Below are positions 27,424 through 32,386 of a stretch of DNA of 32,386 nucleotides, one piece after another. The notes beneath the pieces were generated by a model. The model ran no database searches. It worked only from the letters and a program-made list of their open reading frames with translations, and had not been told where the DNA came from. Where the stretch lies: the NCBI GenBank assembly GCA_030650525.1, contig JAUSDQ010000109.1, positions 1-32,386 of the forward strand, read 5' to 3'. The position numbers were made by a program, and so were the translations under genes. Origin of the DNA: Sulfuricaulis sp. GTDB lineage: Bacteria > Pseudomonadota > Gammaproteobacteria > Acidiferrobacterales > Sulfurifustaceae. Positions within the stretch are counted from its first letter, which is position 1, and every line of letters begins with the position of its first letter.

Positions 27424-27490
27424 GGACAGGATTTTTCAGGATTCACAGGATTAAGATCTTAGAATTTAAGAAATCCTGTTAATCCTGTCT
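27424..27490. repeat. ACAGGATT inverted repeat cluster, copy 3
   Basis: The left arm has three AGGATT units (27424-27453) and the right arm two AATCCT units (27471-27490). AATTTTTTTG follows directly, so the folded repeat could act as an intrinsic terminator for icd. Confidence 0.8.
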
Positions 27491-27526
27491 AATTTTTTTG
27501 TGATTTTAGTTCTTTTTAAAAAAAGA

Positions 27527-27547
27527 AAACCCGGCGTTGCCGGGTTT
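27527..27547 (-). terminator. Intrinsic terminator of the cold-shock gene
   Basis: AAACCCGGC and GCCGGGTTT pair around GTT. On the minus strand the stem is followed by TTTTCTTTTTTT. It lies 26 bases after the csp stop. Confidence 0.85.
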
Positions 27548-27572
27548 GGAAAAGCTTCATGCGGAAATAACG

Positions 27573-27782
27573 CTACTTGGACAGGGAACGTATATGGGAA
27601 GCCTGTGGGCCTTTGGGGCCTTCCTGGACTTCAAACTCGACCTGTTGACCCTCTTTCAGAGTCTTGTACCCTTCCATTTCTATGGCGGAATAGTGCGCAA
27701 AGACATCATCGCCGCCGTCCGTGGGTGTGATGAAACCATACCCCTTGCTTGCGTTAAACCACTTCACAGTGCCTAGTGGCAT
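27573..27782 (-). CDS. Cold-shock domain protein (CspA family)
   Basis: A 69-residue single cold-shock domain, a five-strand barrel that binds single-stranded RNA and DNA. RNP1 is GYGFITP and RNP2 is VFAHYSAI, after the usual [10 protein letters not shown] start. It ends [10 protein letters not shown]. The place between icd and clpS is that of cspD in Pseudomonas, but the sequence alone does not separate CspD from other members, so no symbol is given. AGGAGG lies eight to nine bases before the ATG. The leader contains a seven-base-pair palindrome (27797-27815), and a good terminator follows the gene. Confidence 0.95.
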   Translation of the reverse strand: MPLGTVKWFNASKGYGFITPTDGGDDVFAHYSAIEMEGYKTLKEGQQVEFEVQEGPKGPQASHIRSLSK

Positions 27783-27796
27783 ACATTCCCCTCCTG

Positions 27797-27815
27797 CCGC
27801 GGCGGCATGCCGCGG
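27797..27815. promoter_or_regulatory. GC-rich hairpin in the csp leader
   Basis: CCGCGGC (27797-27803) and GCCGCGG (27809-27815) pair around GGCAT, a few bases upstream of the csp ribosome site. It could be a leader structure affecting translation. Evidence is the fold only. Confidence 0.35.
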
Positions 27816-28094
27816 TACTTGAGATTGCCGATAACCGCGTCCCCCGGCCATCGCCGGGGAAAAAGACCGCAGCCTGGTTCATCATCCTGCTTTTTTTAGG
27901 CAAGTCAAGCAAGCCCTCCGACCGTGTCGATCAGGGGGCAAAAAACCTGCCGGAAAAGGCAGAAGAGGCTCAAGATTCATGCCACAATCCCAGGGGTTGA
28001 ATTTTTGGATATGGGTCGCACAATGCACTATATAAGTACCGCGAGTCTGGGTTCAGGCCAGCCTGAAATATATTGATGTAATCTATAATTAATT
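27816..28094 (+). other. csp-clpS intergenic region
   Basis: This divergent promoter region between csp (minus) and clpS (plus) contains no gene that I can support. A 74-codon open frame (27776-28000) has a poor start and overlaps the csp leader. Moving towards clpS, the sequence becomes AT-rich. Confidence 0.4.
28053..28089 (+). promoter_or_regulatory. clpS promoter region with palindrome and TATAAT
   Basis: TCAGGC-CA-GCCTGA (28053-28066) is an operator-like palindrome. A perfect TATAAT (28084-28089) lies only five bases before the clpS ATG. If it is used, transcription would begin at or next to the start codon, giving a leaderless message; indeed no ribosome site precedes the ATG. An alternative -10 (TATAAG, 28031-28036) lies further up. 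Confidence 0.4.
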
Positions 28095-28412
28095 ATGAGC
28101 GATAAGCCCCAACATTATCTCGACGGTCCCGTCGTTCAGGAAGCAAAGCCCAAGCTTCAAAAGCCGCAGCTTTATAAAGTCATCTTGCTGAACGACGACT
28201 ATACTCCTATGGAGTTCGTCGTGATTATTCTGGAGCGGTTTTTTGCCAAGAACCGTGAAGATGCAACCCGCATCATGATGCATGTGCACCAGAAAGGGGT
28301 CGGGGTTTGCGGGATTTATACCCGGGAAATTGCTGAAACCAAGGTGCGACAAGTGCTGTCTTATGCCCAGGAGCATAAGCATCCGTTGCAGTGCACCATG
28401 GAGCCTGAATAG
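28095..28412 (+). CDS. clpS: ClpS adaptor of the ClpAP protease
   Basis: A 105-residue adaptor that recognises N-degron proteins and delivers them to ClpA. The conserved core is [24 protein letters not shown] (residues about 27-50), holding the N-terminal-residue pocket. [27 protein letters not shown] follows with the His that contacts the substrate amino group. The disordered N-terminal tail that enters ClpA is present. No Shine-Dalgarno precedes the ATG. clpA follows 81 bases later on the same strand, the usual pairing. Confidence 0.96.
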   Translation: MSDKPQHYLDGPVVQEAKPKLQKPQLYKVILLNDDYTPMEFVVIILERFFAKNREDATRIMMHVHQKGVGVCGIYTREIAETKVRQVLSYAQEHKHPLQCTMEPE

Positions 28413-28493
28413 CGTCTAGATTAAGAGGTAGGGGAAGGCAGTTTTCGATAGGGTAGATTTCAGTTAATGGGCTTATGGCCCGGAGGCAGTGGC

Positions 28494-30755
<2,262 letters not shown>

Positions 30756-30859
30756 TTTCCCGCCCTATCCGTCCGTGCCTTGACCTTCGGGTAACGGGGT
30801 TAGCATTCCTTCCGGGTTGATTCCCAATTCGTTATATTGCATTTGTATGGTTTTTTATT

Positions 30860-30979
30860 AATACAGACGAACTGTTATTCGGTCGCCTTGCCAGCGGTGG
30901 GCGTGCGCGCGTGACGGAGAGCGGTGACGGGCGGTTTGAGTTTGAGTTCGAAACCTTGGCGGCCAAGGTCGAGTCATAA
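30860..30979 (+). pseudogene. Orphan clpA 3'-end remnant
   Basis: From 30869 an uninterrupted frame of 36 codons reads ELLFGRLASGGRARVTESGD, then GRFEFEFETLAAKVES, and ends at TAA 30977-30979. It aligns with the end of the intact ClpA (ELLFGSLASGGHVKVTVNDE...). The preceding codons (NTD) still resemble the PLANELLFG context, after which an AT-rich stretch destroys similarity. There is no start codon or ribosome site. Nucleotide identity to the intact copy is only partial, so it is not a recent duplication; more likely it is the tail of an older or foreign clpA left after recombination. Confidence 0.75.
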
Positions 30980-31019
30980 ATCGTCGCGTTCCTCGCGCGA
31001 TTAGTCCCGGCAAAAAAAA

Positions 31020-31042
31020 CCGCCTCCAAATCATGGAGGCGG
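31020..31042. terminator. Bidirectional intrinsic terminator
   Basis: CCGCCTCCA (31020-31028) pairs with TGGAGGCGG (31034-31042) around AATCA. The stem is flanked by eight A on the left and seven T on the right, so it works on both strands. It separates clpA and its remnant from the convergent cytochrome gene. Confidence 0.93.
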
Positions 31043-31087
31043 TTTTTTTACTGCGCCAAAATTGACTCCTTTAAGTCGCGCTGGTCA

Positions 31088-32308
31088 TTATGGACAGGCG
31101 GGTTGTAAGCCAGCGTTGAAGTCGCTGATGATTTTGCTCTGTAGAGTGATCATGTCACTCCATGGCCCATAGAGATGTTTGGCCTCCGTGAAGACCTGCG
31201 GGTAAGCAGTGTTGCAGGTGTACTGCATACCGTTCAAGCGCGGATAGTAATTCGGGTAGCCGGTATCCACCAGCTTACGCATCCAGTCCGGCACGCCGTC
31301 GGGTCCGTACGATACGCCGTTAACGCTGTTTATGCACGTCACGCCATTGACCGGTATGCAGTTCCAGTCGTTTAGACGGTTCCACCACTGCGGGCGGTTG
31401 TTGTAGACAACGTAGGTCATTGCATCCCACGCGTCCGCCGCCGTGAGCTGGTGAGTGGCATCTGTGGCGTTGGCCCAGCCGTACGGCATGATGCCTTTGA
31501 TGAAGCCCACCGCCGTGCGCAGGCGATACATGCCGGCGCCGTCGTTGAAGCTGCGCGGTCCCCACACGGCGGGGTAGATGTATACCTGGTTCGCCGAGTC
31601 CCAGATGCCTTCACCGTCGCTCCCATGGCATACGGCACAATTTTCTTCGTACACCGTCTTACCGCGCACGGGATCCGTTGGGCGTGTCAAGCCGCTGACC
31701 GGAATGAAGCTCTGACCTTTGACCTGCTTCCAATCCGTGACCGGACCGCCCATATCCCACCACTGAACGCCGGTGCTGAGCCACTTCATGTAGGAGACCA
31801 TGGACTGCATCTCGTAGCTGTTATTGTCCAGGAGGTTGGTCTGGGCGTTCATCGAGCGCTGCAGGCAGTCCTGTATGCGGCCTGAGACGGTCAAATACTG
31901 ATTGATGCGCGAGGAATACGAGCCTTGGTTCGGTGCCACGTGCGCGTCGCCACCGCCGTATTTGTAATATATCACCGCCCACGAGCCCGAATAGGCGCCC
32001 CGGCCTTCGTCCACGTGGCAGTTGGTGCAGGACAACTGGTTGCCTATGGAATAGGCCGGCACGACACCGAGTTGCGTCATGTATTTGTAGGTTTTTGTCA
32101 GCAACTCCTTGCCGTAGCGGATCATGTTGCCTTCCGGTGTGTTGGGGATCGCCGCCTCATCCGGGCAAATCCACGTCCCTTCGTATGGATTTTTGGTTGG
32201 GTCGGGATTGGCGCAGTTGGTGTCTGTCGTGAGGGCCATGGCTGGCCCTCCCGACACGAGGCTCGCCAAAGCAATCAGAATGAGTGAGATATGTGTGTAT
32301 CGTTTCAT
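31088..32308 (-). CDS. Dihaem cytochrome c, TsdA (thiosulfate dehydrogenase)-like
   Basis: A 406-residue periplasmic cytochrome with a signal peptide (cleavage likely after PAMA). The two haem sites are CTNCH (94-98) and CAVCH (224-228). Many features recall TsdA, which couples two thiosulfates to tetrathionate: RYGKELLTKTYKYM, SIGNQLSCTNCH, RIQDCLQRSMN with Cys148 (where TsdA has its unusual cysteine haem ligand), MVSYMKWLSTGV, GAGMYRLRTAVGFIKGIMPYG with Met274, and DAWDAMTYVV. The protein is longer than usual, with cysteine-bearing N- and C-terminal extensions, so another sulfur or c-type dehydrogenase role is possible. GGAAG precedes the ATG. A further gene ends 24 bases upstream, which suggests an operon. 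Confidence 0.83.
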   Translation of the reverse strand: MKRYTHISLILIALASLVSGGPAMALTTDTNCANPDPTKNPYEGTWICPDEAAIPNTPEGNMIRYGKELLTKTYKYMTQLGVVPAYSIGNQLSCTNCHVDEGRGAYSGSWAVIYYKYGGGDAHVAPNQGSYSSRINQYLTVSGRIQDCLQRSMNAQTNLLDNNSYEMQSMVSYMKWLSTGVQWWDMGGPVTDWKQVKGQSFIPVSGLTRPTDPVRGKTVYEENCAVCHGSDGEGIWDSANQVYIYPAVWGPRSFNDGAGMYRLRTAVGFIKGIMPYGWANATDATHQLTAADAWDAMTYVVYNNRPQWWNRLNDWNCIPVNGVTCINSVNGVSYGPDGVPDWMRKLVDTGYPNYYPRLNGMQYTCNTAYPQVFTEAKHLYGPWSDMITLQSKIISDFNAGLQPACP

Positions 32309-32332
32309 GGTCGTTTCTTCCGTTTTCAGTGG

Positions 32333-32386
32333 TTACTGAATCACAAGGTCCGTCGCGCTCGTCGTGCTTGCGGCTGGGCTGTTAGT
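32333..32386 (-). CDS. Partial gene, C-terminal end only
   Basis: The last 17 codons of a minus-strand frame (TNSPAASTTSATDLVIQ, then TAA at 32333-32335) run off the window edge. The sequence is Ser/Thr/Ala-rich, like a linker or low-complexity tail. It lies 24 bases upstream of the cytochrome gene, so both may share a transcript. Too little is present to name it, and the frame could be accidental. Confidence 0.4.
   Translation of the reverse strand, partial: TNSPAASTTSATDLVIQ

Noticed and set aside
27776-28000. 74-codon plus-strand open frame between csp and clpS
   Set aside because: Starts inside the csp leader at a non-ATG codon, no ribosome site, no family likeness.

Overview
This 32.4 kb window looks like chromosomal DNA of a GC-rich gammaproteobacterium. 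The best evidence is gene order. rluE-nudJ-mnmA-purB lies on the minus strand, and icd, a cold-shock gene, clpS and clpA sit on the other side, which matches the known enterobacterial and pseudomonad arrangement. A TsdA-like dihaem cytochrome c, a PEP-CTERM type secreted protein, c-di-GMP proteins and GspA/GspB suggest a free-living environmental, perhaps sulfur-oxidising, organism. That lifestyle is inference. No tRNA, rRNA, CRISPR array, integrase or intact insertion sequence was seen.

Layout. 1-5.2 kb: MIF-like tautomerase, DUF938 methyltransferase, DUF1499 protein, pyrD, an ACT-domain protein and ilvD, closed by a clear terminator. 5.2-9.4 kb: PEP-CTERM exported protein, polytopic membrane protein, three small proteins including a PilZ protein, and a paired zinc-ribbon protein. 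9.4-11.6 kb: a DHCR24-like FAD oxidoreductase and a 62-residue protein. 11.6-18.7 kb: a structured 548-base leader with a degenerate GEMM-like motif, gspA-gspB, then a DUF2892 protein overlapping a PAS-GGDEF-EAL protein. A second zinc-ribbon paralogue ends this part. 18.7-20.2 kb: a near-perfect FNR-type promoter in front of a class I methyltransferase. 20.3-26.1 kb: a long minus-strand block of rluE, nudJ, mnmA, purB, a DUF7931-like protein, an NlpC/P60 lipoprotein and a miniature secretin-like protein. 26.1-31.0 kb: icd, csp, clpS, clpA and a remnant of a second clpA 3' end. 31.1 kb to the end: TsdA-like cytochrome c preceded by the 3' end of another gene.

Most notable observations. (1) Two paralogous proteins, each with two CxxC-x10-CxCG zinc ribbons around a helical core, each lie tail-to-tail with a c-di-GMP gene (PilZ; GGDEF-EAL). 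(2) An orphan in-frame clpA C-terminal coding remnant lies about 110 bases beyond the intact clpA stop. (3) Three ACAGGATT-type inverted repeat clusters bracket nudJ, form the leaders of nudJ and mnmA, and supply the last codons and stop of rluE. (4) A TTGAT-N4-ATCAA box is centred 41.5 bases before a predicted start site with an extended -10. (5) A very short secretin-domain protein is coupled to an NlpC/P60 lipoprotein.
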